DNA of 64,000 nt, from the NCBI RefSeq assembly GCF_900638305.1, contig NZ_LR134506.1, positions 1,364,001 through 1,428,000 on the forward strand, written 5' to 3'. Source of the DNA: Porphyromonas cangingivalis (GTDB lineage Bacteria > Bacteroidota > Bacteroidia > Bacteroidales > Porphyromonadaceae). Positions within the stretch are counted from its first letter, which is position 1; the number at the start of each line of letters is the position of its first letter. Below are positions 17,037-26,167 of the stretch, in pieces. The position numbers and the translations under genes are program-made. The notes under the pieces are model-generated. The model was not told the DNA's origin and did not search any database. It was given only the letters and a program-made list of their open reading frames with translations.

Positions 17037-18671
17037 TTAGAAGTTTTGATTGACAGGGATAGGAGGCATATACTCCGACTTATTCATCGGACGCTTATTC
17101 CCTTGAGTCCCTACACATGGATATTGAAGCCTCTTATAGAGATAGAATAGCTGTCCCTCTGAAATCCATTCTCTCTGAGCATCGTTGACAAAGTCTCTGA
17201 AGAATGTATCAAGATCTCCGGCAACGGGGAGTACTGTCCCTCTAAGTCCTCTATTCTCTCTTATCATATTGAGTATCTCGTAAGCCTGAGCAAACTCTCC
17301 CTTACGTGCATGACACTCTGCAAGGATGTACTGCATCTCAGAGACTCTGATAATGGGACTTTTATTCAAAGTCTTTTTTCTCTCGGTCTCGTTTGCACTT
17401 GGAAACAGCTTGAGCGAATACACGTGTAGAGACTCACTACCATAGATGCCTTGAGAGTTTGGAGAGAAGGTCATCGCGTGTCCTCTGTAATCCTGTTCGA
17501 ACTCATCCGAATTGTCAGACTTGTTGGTAAAAATACCTTGAGCATTGAGAGCCAACAAGAACCAGCGTCCGGGCGACTGGCGATCAGCAACCTTCTTAAA
17601 ATAAGACTCGATTTTGTAGTCGTTATAGGCATTGTCATTATTTAGAGCAAAGATGATATTCCAAGGCAGACGAAGACTTTTCTTTTGCTCGGCATCGTTG
17701 GTTCCAGCAACATTGTACCACTCTTCATCCTTGTACATATCTCTTACAACTCCTGAGCCCTTGATACCTTCAGCCTTCGCATCCCAGACAGCCTTCGCGC
17801 ATGCCATAGCCTTGTCATAGTTTCCCATATAGAGATACACTCTTGCAAGAAGAGCCTTGATGGCATAATGAGAAAGACGGAAGCCCCTGTTCTTCAAGAA
17901 AGATTCGGGTACTTCACCCGAGGGTACTTTATCCTCAAACCCATTCTCATTTTCATTTTCAAAACGAGCTCTCCAACTGGCATTCGATCCCATACCTAAA
18001 GCTGTAGTATCGTAAGCCAAAGTAAGCTCTGCCGCCTTTTCAAAGTCTGCTACTACATTGTCAAGGTATGCTGATATTTCGATACCTTCAGGTTGAATCT
18101 CAGGATACTTCTTGACGTAAGGAAGCTTGATACTATTGTCATTCTCGACCGGAGCCGGAGCGAAAAGTCGACAGAGATCGAAGTGCATCAATGCACGACA
18201 AGCATAAGCCTCACCGAGAATCATCGATCGCTCTATCTCCTTATACTCAAAAAGACTTGGAGATTCAAGCTCTGCTTGTTGAATGAGGTTGTTGGCATTA
18301 GCAATGGCATTATAACCGGTCTTCCAGATGGCATCTGTCATATTCAAGACTTCCTCATTCCGGAACTCAAACGACGATATTCTTTGATATACTGAGGCAT
18401 TACTTTGCCCGCCAAAATCACTACGGCTCCAAGTCCAATCATATTGCTGAGAGAGACAGTCAATATAACCAAACTGCAACTCTACACCGTAGAGTTTTTC
18501 ATTGGCCATCTGGCTATACACACCTGCTAACGCAGTACGGTAACCATCTCCCGTGCCGTACAATTTCTTATCTGTTGCTTCACCCTCAGGTTCGATGTCC
18601 AGCCAAGAACATGCGCTGAGACTTAGACAGAAGAGGAAGGTAAAGGTCTTTATATATAATTTCATACTCAT
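17037..18671 (-). CDS. SusD/RagB-family nutrient-binding lipoprotein
   Basis: 544 residues. The signal peptide carries lipobox LSAC (C21). TPR-like helices follow (DGYRTALAGVYSQMANEKLYG; ARVYLYMGNYDKAMACAKAV) and a SusD-type C-terminal region (RVSEMQYILAECHARKGEFAQAYEILNMIR, REWISEGQLFYLYKRL). SusD proteins act as a hinged lid over the SusC barrel, capturing ligand at the cell surface. An in-frame ATG two codons downstream is equally plausible as start. It lies 10 bp after the SusC gene and belongs to that operon. The ligand may be oligopeptides, judged from the accessory lipoproteins rather than from this sequence. Confidence 0.93.
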   Translation of the reverse strand: MSMKLYIKTFTFLFCLSLSACSWLDIEPEGEATDKKLYGTGDGYRTALAGVYSQMANEKLYGVELQFGYIDCLSQQYDWTWSRSDFGGQSNASVYQRISSFEFRNEEVLNMTDAIWKTGYNAIANANNLIQQAELESPSLFEYKEIERSMILGEAYACRALMHFDLCRLFAPAPVENDNSIKLPYVKKYPEIQPEGIEISAYLDNVVADFEKAAELTLAYDTTALGMGSNASWRARFENENENGFEDKVPSGEVPESFLKNRGFRLSHYAIKALLARVYLYMGNYDKAMACAKAVWDAKAEGIKGSGVVRDMYKDEEWYNVAGTNDAEQKKSLRLPWNIIFALNNDNAYNDYKIESYFKKVADRQSPGRWFLLALNAQGIFTNKSDNSDEFEQDYRGHAMTFSPNSQGIYGSESLHVYSLKLFPSANETERKKTLNKSPIIRVSEMQYILAECHARKGEFAQAYEILNMIRENRGLRGTVLPVAGDLDTFFRDFVNDAQREWISEGQLFYLYKRLQYPCVGTQGNKRPMNKSEYMPPIPVNQNF

Positions 18672-18681
18672 TACTTGTTTG

Positions 18682-21600
18682 TTATATTCCTAATGTAAGC
18701 GTAAAGCTGTAATTCTTCGCATAAGGATAGCTTGTACCACGCTCCTGTCTGATGGTTGACCAACGAGTGATCTCATTCGCATTGAATCGAATACCGAGAG
18801 AAGTCAGGTGTAGCTTCTGTGTAACTTCCGAACCGAAATCATACCCCGCAGAGAAACCGCTGAATGCTAAATAGTTATTGTTCTGCACGTAACGAGAAGT
18901 AGGCTGGGTCTTTATCTGAAGTGCAATATCATAGAATGGCACTACATCTCCGGGCTTTTTCCATCTATCAAGAAGGACACGACGGTCAACATTACCAACT
19001 CTGATCTCCGCATGTTCGACCTTCTGTAAGAGCGTTTCATTATACTGCTGACCACCGAATTGATAAAGGAAGTTGGCATTGACATAAAATCTCTTCCAGC
19101 CGACATTGATACTAAACGCTCCTTGTGCCTTAGGACTGGTGTCGCCCACGACAAGTTGATCTACTGCATCCCAGATATAAGTGGGAGTACCGTCTCTCTT
19201 GAGGAAGAGCTCACGACCGGATGATGGATCGATACCTAAAGATCTGACAGCATAGATAGCAGTAGTAGACGCTCCCACATAGTACTGAGTCAATGGGATG
19301 AACATCAGCTTCTCGTAGTCGTTTTTGGCTTTTTCACTGCCCTTGGAGTCGATCTTCAACTTTCCGTTGTGGAAGTCTTGGATATTTTTGTTGTACTGCT
19401 CCGCTTCCTGACCAAGTGATGTCACCCTATTCTTGTTAGCAGCCATAGTTGCATTGATAGCGACGCGCCAGTCTCTATCCTGATATGGCACAGCATTGAG
19501 TCTGAACTCATACCCGGTATTGAGGATACTGCCGGCATTGGTATGATAAGTCTCAAATCCCGAAGAAGTGCGAATATTGAGTTGAGAGATCTGATCATTG
19601 GTTTCCTTACGGTAGTAGTTCGCTTCAAGCGTGAGTCTATCCTTGAAGAGACCTATAGAGATTCCCAAGTCAAGAGTATTGGTCTTTTCCCAAGTCATGC
19701 CGGGGTTACCCAAAGCGATCAAAGTGTTCGCAGGGATACCGGCATACCAATAAGGCGCGGTACGATAGGTAGATATGGCTGCATAGGGAGGGAAGTTGAC
19801 ATTACCGACTTGACCGTATGTTGATCTGATCCTGAGGAGAGAAACATAAGGATTATCCTTCAAGAAGTCATACTTGTGGAAGTTGACCCCCACCCCCACA
19901 GACCAGAAGGGCGCAAAACGCTTGTTTCGACCGAAACGTGAGGATCCATCGAAACGGAATGATGCATCAGCAATGTAGATGTCCTTATAAGAATAGTTCA
20001 ACGCTCCAAGAAGACCGAGAAGACGAGTCTGAGCAAATGTCTGTGGAGTCTTGGTGTCGATCTGTTTAGCGGCATAGGCAGGAGAGTTGAGGTTACTCAA
20101 CTGGAAGCCTGAGTAAGACACACTAAGGTTACGGTTGTTGGTCTCTTGGATGTTCGTACCGAACGTAGCATTGACGAAATGCTCGCCAAACTTCTTGTTG
20201 TAGTACAACATCGCGTTGAGGTTCCAGTTCAATGTCGAAGCAAATGAAGTACTCAAGAAACCTTTCTTTGTACTTTCTGTCTCTCCACTGTAATCAGGAT
20301 CCTTGGGATCCAAGAAGCTTTCGGTATTGTGTTTCGTCTGAGTGATAGAGAACTGTCCCTTGAAGTAGAACGAGTCAGAGAAATACACGTTGACACTGGT
20401 GTTGTTGGTAAAATCCTGAAGATTCCCTCTGCCGGAATAGTTTCCCAAAAACCTCTCACTATACAGAGGATTGGGTTTGCCATTAATCTTCTTCACAAGA
20501 TTGTGATTGTTGTCGTACGGAGTCCAATAAGGCTTAAACTTAGCATACGCGTCAAAAGAGCCGAACGGAGAATCTTCGTTCTTAGTTAACCCGTAAGATA
20601 TCTGATTCATAATCTGCACCTTAGACCCTAATCTATAATCAAGAGTAAGGGCAGCAGCGTAGTTATCACGATAAGATCCCTTCATAGCACCATTGTGCGT
20701 ATTGTAAGTCAGATCGAGACCATAACGGATGCTTTCCACACCTCCAGAAATATTCACACTGTGCGTTTGATTGAAAGCATTGCGAAGCGGCTGAGCCAAC
20801 CAATCTGTACGTACACCACGACGCACCTCATTGACCAAATTGTTCCACTTGAGGTCACGAATCAACTGTTCCAAAGGGTCGCCGTCAAAAGACGTGTACT
20901 CTCCAGACAACTTTTCGATCTCAAGCATCTCCTCTGCATTGGCGAGGTTATAGTCCGAGAGATCAGGCAGCTCGATACCCCCGGTGAGGTTGTAGTTGAC
21001 ACGGATCTCACCAGGTTGTGGAGGCACTGTGGTCACGACAACGACACCATTGGCAGCTCTCGAACCATAAAGTGCAGTAGCAGCGGCATCCTTAAGGATC
21101 GTCATACTCTCGATACGGTTCATATCCATATCATAGATTTTCTGCACGCTCACCTCAAAACCATCAAGGATAAAGATAGGCAAGTTAGGATTATCCTTGA
21201 GACCTGTACGCTGGTTACGCCTCGCATTTTCTGCATCGATACCACGGCTGGTGCTCAAGCTACTCTCTCCACGGATGGTGAAGTCCGGAAGACGGTTAGG
21301 GTCAGAACCCCATGTGTTTGCCTCCTTAATACGGAACGATGGTTCGAACGTCTGAAGCGCGGCAATGGCATTCTTATTATTAGTCTTCAAGAGTTGATCC
21401 TTGGTCACGATCGTTGCATTACCCGTAAACGAATTTTTCTTCAACTTCTGGTACCCTGTGATGACGACCTCACTAAGCTCGTTCTTCTCCTCCTTGAGGA
21501 CGATCACGAAAGGCTCTTGTCCGGTGTACTTGACCGAACGCTTCTCCATACCTATGTAAGAGACTTCGACGATGACCTCCTTGAGCCCTTGTGGTATCGC

Positions 21601-21909
21601 GATCGTAAATGATCCGTCGACCTTGGCAGAAGCACCTCCCTTGACACCTTTGATACGGATGGCAGCTCCTGGAAGAGGAGCCTTGGTTTCATCGAGCACC
21701 TTACCCACGAGGGCACGCCCTTTGGGTTGTTGGGGCTGCTGGCTCTCAGAGATCAACCTCTCATGAGAGGTAGAGACCTCCCTGATGAGACCTGAAGGAC
21801 TACCCTCGGGATAGTCGGCCGCACGTGCTTGCAACAGCCCAATTGCAGAGACCATTGCGACGGACACAACGAAGGTGACTTGTCCTAAAACATTGTGATT
21901 TACTCTCAT
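18682..21909 (-). CDS. SusC/RagA-family TonB-linked outer-membrane transporter
   Basis: 1075 residues. Signal peptide (to about residue 31), a carboxypeptidase-regulatory-like domain (about 66-145: ALVGKVLDETKAPLPGAAIRIKG), a TonB-box region ELSEVVITGY at about 153, a plug (about 165-300: DFTIRGESSL, IFILDGFEV, MTILKDAAATALYGSRAANG) and a 22-strand-type barrel ending in YSFTLTLGI, with aromatic-ended terminal strands. It imports oligomeric nutrient across the outer membrane using TonB energy. It is the first gene of the four-gene operon 21909-14572. No clean TAnnTTTG promoter is seen upstream; a 22-bp repeat array lies about 420 bp away. Confidence 0.95.
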   Translation of the reverse strand: MRVNHNVLGQVTFVVSVAMVSAIGLLQARAADYPEGSPSGLIREVSTSHERLISESQQPQQPKGRALVGKVLDETKAPLPGAAIRIKGVKGGASAKVDGSFTIAIPQGLKEVIVEVSYIGMEKRSVKYTGQEPFVIVLKEEKNELSEVVITGYQKLKKNSFTGNATIVTKDQLLKTNNKNAIAALQTFEPSFRIKEANTWGSDPNRLPDFTIRGESSLSTSRGIDAENARRNQRTGLKDNPNLPIFILDGFEVSVQKIYDMDMNRIESMTILKDAAATALYGSRAANGVVVVTTVPPQPGEIRVNYNLTGGIELPDLSDYNLANAEEMLEIEKLSGEYTSFDGDPLEQLIRDLKWNNLVNEVRRGVRTDWLAQPLRNAFNQTHSVNISGGVESIRYGLDLTYNTHNGAMKGSYRDNYAAALTLDYRLGSKVQIMNQISYGLTKNEDSPFGSFDAYAKFKPYWTPYDNNHNLVKKINGKPNPLYSERFLGNYSGRGNLQDFTNNTSVNVYFSDSFYFKGQFSITQTKHNTESFLDPKDPDYSGETESTKKGFLSTSFASTLNWNLNAMLYYNKKFGEHFVNATFGTNIQETNNRNLSVSYSGFQLSNLNSPAYAAKQIDTKTPQTFAQTRLLGLLGALNYSYKDIYIADASFRFDGSSRFGRNKRFAPFWSVGVGVNFHKYDFLKDNPYVSLLRIRSTYGQVGNVNFPPYAAISTYRTAPYWYAGIPANTLIALGNPGMTWEKTNTLDLGISIGLFKDRLTLEANYYRKETNDQISQLNIRTSSGFETYHTNAGSILNTGYEFRLNAVPYQDRDWRVAINATMAANKNRVTSLGQEAEQYNKNIQDFHNGKLKIDSKGSEKAKNDYEKLMFIPLTQYYVGASTTAIYAVRSLGIDPSSGRELFLKRDGTPTYIWDAVDQLVVGDTSPKAQGAFSINVGWKRFYVNANFLYQFGGQQYNETLLQKVEHAEIRVGNVDRRVLLDRWKKPGDVVPFYDIALQIKTQPTSRYVQNNNYLAFSGFSAGYDFGSEVTQKLHLTSLGIRFNANEITRWSTIRQERGTSYPYAKNYSFTLTLGI

Positions 21910-22331
21910 AGTAAGTCCGTTTTATTGATTGGTAATTATTTATTTTTCTTCTGTCGTAGCCGTATGGTAATACCATAATGTATCCGAGAGGATAAACACC
22001 AATTTCATTATTTCTCAAAAAGTGTTCGACCGATGGATCTTTTTACAGACCAACACCCGGATATTTTGCTCCGATAGAGTATCTCAATGAGTGGAGAACA
22101 AATACCCCACTCGGAGACTTTAGGTTAATTTCACAATATATTATTAAACAACTGCCGTAAATATAGACATATTTTCACTATTACAGGCTATTCAAGACCG
22201 ATCATTTCACTTTACTCACATATATTTTTCGTAAGAACTAGGGTACAAGTGTCGAAATATCGAGCAGAATTGGAGAAAATACACTTTCATACGCCAAGGA
22301 GACTTCAATCCTGACATACAAGCGGCCAGAA

Positions 22332-22419
22332 AAAGTCGTTAAAATCGATAATGAAAGTCGTTAGACTCGATGACAAAAGTCGTTAAACTTGATGATGAAG
22401 GTCGTTAAAGACGAATTTT
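22332..22419. repeat. 22-bp direct repeat array, family A (4 units)
   Basis: Contiguous units start at 22332, 22354, 22376 and 22398. All share AA(A/G)GTCGTTA followed by a diverging second half. Unit 2 keeps AGTC-GTTA-GACT. The 930-bp divergent gap 21910-22839 otherwise holds AT-rich sequence, a promoter element at 22736 and no convincing gene. Confidence 0.75.
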
Positions 22420-22735
22420 GTCTCAGAAAAATGCAGATTTATAAATTATTGGCTCCGTTATCAAACAACATATCAAACAGATATCATCAGAGCACAGTAT
22501 CCAACAAAAAATCGAGTAATAAGCAGTCTTTCAAAACGCAAGAAAACATAAAAGATGTGTCTAAAATAAACAGAACCATCATAATATCAAAGCTGAATAT
22601 ATAAACAAAACAATGATAATCAAGACACTAAACAACAACAGAAACACTCCCTGCCCCTCTTTCAAATAATTCACCGAATATTATCACTTTTAGACTTTTT
22701 CACAAAGGTTATACCCTTCCTTAATCTACAATCAG

Positions 22736-22743
22736 TAAATTTG
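22736..22743 (+). promoter_or_regulatory. -7 element of the collagen-like/OmpA locus
   Basis: TAAATTTG matches TAnnTTTG. Transcription would begin near 22750, about 90 nt before the ATG at 22840. The -33 position has no TTTG. Confidence 0.5.
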
Positions 22744-22839
22744 CAACGAAATTAAGGCTTGAACATATCGTGATGGTATGTTTTTTGAACAAAGTATTCA
22801 GACAATTAACAAGATAAGTAACTATTAGGCAAGAGCTTT

Positions 22840-24858
22840 ATGAAAATGAAAAGCGTATTGTATTGGGTGACACTGTGCCTCATCGCAGTGTCTTGTACCA
22901 ATCTTCAGGTGATCACACCTAAAGGACAAGAGGGAGAAAAAGGGGACACGGGCATGAGTTCGTACGATCTCTGGTTAACTTTATTGGACAAAGGTCAGTA
23001 CCCCGACTGGAAAGGAGGAAGAGGAGAGGCTGACTTTCTGATTTTCCTTTCAGGCAAGGATGGTAAGAACGGCATGACTGCTTACGAAGAGTGGAAAAAG
23101 ATGATCGCCACAAACACTGTCGAAGATCCTCACAATCCTGGAGTCATCTGGACTTCTTCAAAAAACACGGAGAGGGATTTTTTCTGGTTCCTCACCGGGG
23201 CTAAAGGAGACAAAGGCGAAAAGGGCGACACCGGAGCCAAGGGTGAAAAGGGTGATAAAGGTGATAAAGGTGATAAAGGCGATAAAGGTGATAAAGGTGA
23301 CACCGGAGCCAAGGGTGATAAAGGAGATAAAGGCGAAAAGGGCGACAAAGGTGAGCCCGGCGACAATGGCAACGCAGGAAATGCGGGCAATCCCGGAGAA
23401 AAGGGAGATAAGGGTCAACCGGGACTTGATGCCTATACTATTTGGGTAAATGAAGCCAAGAAGGGGACTCTCAAAAATCCTCATCCGGATATGCCAGGAT
23501 ATGAAGGTGAGTTTTGGCCTGTTGACAAGACGTCTTTGGATGATTTTTGGGTCTATCTAAGAGGTCAAAATGGCAAGAACACTAAGGAAATAATCGCAGA
23601 CTATAATCTTTCTTTCCATGCCACTCAGATCAAAGATGGTGGGGCTGGCTACAATGTGCATACTGGTGATGCAGTATTGCGTATTACAGACCGTGATACA
23701 AAGCCCGTACCTGCAGGTACTCCTATCATCTTTGGCACAGAATTCGGTCTCCCAATGCAAAAGCAATATACTGTGAGGGCTGATGGTACCATCACTATAC
23801 CCCGTGCAGATCTTCTTCCTAATGGTACTGCTATTGATAAGCGTGTGGCTCGAGCAAAGTTGACTATCAATGGCAAGGAAGAACAGACAAATATCTTTGT
23901 ATTTCCAACTCAGGTCAAGTTTAAGGATGGAGGTTGGAATATTAGAAACGATTGGGCACCAGGTCTTGTCCGTGCGACAACAGGGGCTACATACATCTTT
24001 GACCCTGCTGGTTCATTAGCGGTTGTAGAGCTCGATCACCGTATTAAGGAACTCTCTTACAATGATGTTTATAAGGAGTGGTTCGGAGCTCAAGGTGGAG
24101 ATAAAAAGATCATCTTTGAAATCACAGACATCAATGGTACCGTACTCAATAGTGCTACTGATGCTCGTGTTAATGATGAATGGTATGCGCGTAGTGAAGG
24201 GGATCCTGTAGCTCGTCGTCCATTATACTTTAAAACTCCCACAGATACCCACAAGTGGGGGCATAACTTTGCTCATGATGCAGGGCGTGTTTTTAGCAAT
24301 GAGTCTTACTACGTACGTACAAAGGCTGTGCCTAAGTACTTTGGCATTCCTGGAGATATTCAGAGCCCGATCGTCGAGATCCCACCAATGCCACGTGTCC
24401 CATTGCTTAAGAATATTAAACTTTCTGGAGGTAAGGCTCTAGGTGAATTTGAGGTTCTTGATCCTATGTACATGGATAAGATTTACACAGGCTATAAGGA
24501 GTCTCCGACAAACCCAAAGCTTTGGATTCCGGCTTATACTTCATTCAATAATATGGTGCTCAATATTCTGGTGACGAAGGTGAACACAGCTTATACCGGT
24601 GCGGCCAAGGTGGGAGAGTATGGTTTTGACTTCCCCATCACCTCTACAGCTCAAGACCTAGTGGGTTGTAGGGTCTATTTGTCAAGTCCATCTGGATTTA
24701 CAGCTGTTACGCCAACTAGTGAAGCTATTCCTTTGAACCAACAGCCTCACTTCAGACCTGTACTTCTCGGCACTATAGAGTTGGTTGATAATGAGCCACG
24801 CATCAAGTACTCTACCGACCTTGGTATGACTGAAACACATGTGCCTCTCAAGATGTAA
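22840..24858 (+). CDS. Collagen-like outer-membrane lipoprotein 1
   Basis: 672 residues. Signal peptide with lipobox AVSC (C19). Three copies of a short YxxW module (about 41-71, 80-119 and 198-242; each starts S/TxYxxW and ends in an FxxxLxG-like motif) surround an uninterrupted Gly-X-Y stretch of 25 triplets (120-194), mostly GDK, GEK and GAK. The last 430 residues are beta-rich with no recognised domain. Charged GDK/GEK triplets can form a hydroxyproline-free triple helix, so a trimeric surface stalk with a distal C-terminal domain is likely. It is first of a cassette with an OmpA-type protein (51 bp gap) and a second collagen-like lipoprotein. The C-terminal part uses more T-ending codons than its neighbours. 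Confidence 0.85.
   Translation: MKMKSVLYWVTLCLIAVSCTNLQVITPKGQEGEKGDTGMSSYDLWLTLLDKGQYPDWKGGRGEADFLIFLSGKDGKNGMTAYEEWKKMIATNTVEDPHNPGVIWTSSKNTERDFFWFLTGAKGDKGEKGDTGAKGEKGDKGDKGDKGDKGDKGDTGAKGDKGDKGEKGDKGEPGDNGNAGNAGNPGEKGDKGQPGLDAYTIWVNEAKKGTLKNPHPDMPGYEGEFWPVDKTSLDDFWVYLRGQNGKNTKEIIADYNLSFHATQIKDGGAGYNVHTGDAVLRITDRDTKPVPAGTPIIFGTEFGLPMQKQYTVRADGTITIPRADLLPNGTAIDKRVARAKLTINGKEEQTNIFVFPTQVKFKDGGWNIRNDWAPGLVRATTGATYIFDPAGSLAVVELDHRIKELSYNDVYKEWFGAQGGDKKIIFEITDINGTVLNSATDARVNDEWYARSEGDPVARRPLYFKTPTDTHKWGHNFAHDAGRVFSNESYYVRTKAVPKYFGIPGDIQSPIVEIPPMPRVPLLKNIKLSGGKALGEFEVLDPMYMDKIYTGYKESPTNPKLWIPAYTSFNNMVLNILVTKVNTAYTGAAKVGEYGFDFPITSTAQDLVGCRVYLSSPSGFTAVTPTSEAIPLNQQPHFRPVLLGTIELVDNEPRIKYSTDLGMTETHVPLKM
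23251..23298 (+). repeat. 9-bp tandem repeat inside the collagen-like gene
   Basis: GGTGATAAA (or GGCGATAAA) is repeated about five times in tandem, encoding Gly-Asp-Lys. Slippage would change the collagen stalk by whole triplets without breaking the frame. Confidence 0.8.
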
Positions 24859-24909
24859 GTATAGAAGGCGATTGGTGTAATTTCAAAAAATAAAGAACGA
24901 ATAAAGACT

Positions 24910-26070
24910 ATGAATATAAATATAAAAAAGATGTTATGTAGTGTAGCCTTAATGGGGGCTTCTATTATTTCAGTGTCAGCTCAAGACATCACCATTGCCG
25001 AGGACACTCATAACAATAAAAGAGCTTGGGAGATAGGTCTGGGAGGATCAGTCTTTCACATGCCTCGCGTGGGGCTCAAGAGTGTGATGACTGACAGCAA
25101 AGGACATCTCATAGATATCAGCAAGAGAGACTTGGTCTTCGGAGGACAGATATATGTCGCTCGTGAGCTATCCGATCACTTTGCCTTGGATCTTCAAGGT
25201 ACATTCGGTTATGCCAAAGACCCAGTACGTACAGTATTGAAAGACCATTATATAGGTCTTGGGACACTCGGGCTACAGTGGAGACTGGGAGGCTATTTTG
25301 GATCTAAGATCATTGACCCATTCGTCCGCATAGGAGCGGGATATATGTACAAGAACTTCCGCATCAACTATATGGATGTCCTTGACGGCACTTCGCTAAA
25401 CAATACGACTGAATCCGGCATGGTGGACAACGACCGTACTCATCTCCTACCCATCACGGCGGGACTTGGCCTCAATATGTGGCTCAATGATCGTTTCGGT
25501 ATCGGTATGCAAGCAGACTATATCCATCTACCCTACAAAGGGATCGCTGATCCTCTTCAGGGCTCGCTCCGTCTCATGTGGCGCATCGGAGGAAAGTCAA
25601 AGAAGACCTTCGTGAAAGTTCCGGTCGAAAAGATTGTCGAACGCGAGGTGATCAGAGAGGTCGAGAAGATCGTATCTCAACCATCTACTGAGACCAAAAC
25701 CATGTACAAGCTCTTTTCAGGCATCTACTTTGAGTTTGCGAGTGCAGACTTCACGACAGACACTTATAGACTCCTTGATGAGATCGCAGAGACACTCAAG
25801 AGCACTCCTTCATCAAGATTGTGTATCATCGGTTGCACAGATGCCATAGGCACTGCCGAGTATAACAAAAAGCTCTCCGAACGAAGAGCCAAGGCGGTGG
25901 TCGATGCCCTCATTGAGAGAGGAGTATCCTCTCAAATGCTCAAGTGGCGTGGTGTCGGCAGTGAGATCGCACATGCCCCTAAGGCAGAGTCGGATGGTGT
26001 ACGTAGAGGGGACCGTAAGGTAATCGTCGAAGTAATCGAAAATGAGGCTTATTGGGAAAGCCTGAAATAA
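24910..26070 (+). CDS. OmpA-family outer-membrane protein
   Basis: 386 residues. Signal peptide ends at VSAQ (about 25). Residues 30-230 form a small beta-barrel (WEIGLGGSVF, LQGTFGYA, PFVRIGAGYMY, GIGMQADYIHL). A charged heptad-like linker follows (VEKIVEREVIREVEKIV, about 240-260), then a C-terminal peptidoglycan-binding domain (IYFEFASADFTTDTYRLLDE; GCTDAIGTAEYNKKLSERRA, with the conserved Asp and Arg). It anchors the outer membrane to the cell wall. The linker suggests oligomerisation, as in the Porphyromonas OmpA heterotrimer. Sitting between two collagen-like lipoproteins, it may be their membrane anchor or partner; this is inference. Confidence 0.88.
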   Translation: MNINIKKMLCSVALMGASIISVSAQDITIAEDTHNNKRAWEIGLGGSVFHMPRVGLKSVMTDSKGHLIDISKRDLVFGGQIYVARELSDHFALDLQGTFGYAKDPVRTVLKDHYIGLGTLGLQWRLGGYFGSKIIDPFVRIGAGYMYKNFRINYMDVLDGTSLNNTTESGMVDNDRTHLLPITAGLGLNMWLNDRFGIGMQADYIHLPYKGIADPLQGSLRLMWRIGGKSKKTFVKVPVEKIVEREVIREVEKIVSQPSTETKTMYKLFSGIYFEFASADFTTDTYRLLDEIAETLKSTPSSRLCIIGCTDAIGTAEYNKKLSERRAKAVVDALIERGVSSQMLKWRGVGSEIAHAPKAESDGVRRGDRKVIVEVIENEAYWESLK

Positions 26071-26080
26071 TGGGCACGGT

Positions 26081-26125
26081 GGAGGGCTAACATTTCATGG
26101 TGCATTGACATCATGAAAGCCTCCC
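26081..26125 (+). terminator. Hairpin between the OmpA-family and second collagen-like genes
   Basis: GAGGGCT...TTTCATG pairs imperfectly with CATGAAAGCCTCC and has no T tail, so it may attenuate or stabilise the transcript rather than end it. Confidence 0.35.
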
Positions 26126-26167
26126 TGCAACCAATAACTTCGTCATAAATTAAATCAGTATCGAACG

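Noticed and set aside
22332-22419. CRISPR array
   Set aside because: Units are contiguous at 22 bp with diverging halves, no constant repeat plus unique spacers, and no cas genes in the window.
22389-22604. 71-codon plus-strand reading frame after the 22-bp array
   Set aside because: AT-rich, overlaps the repeat array, no promoter or homology.
23130-23484. Repetitive minus-strand frames opposite the collagen-like region
   Set aside because: They are mirror translations of the Gly-X-Y codons (Ser-Pro-Leu repeats), not genes.
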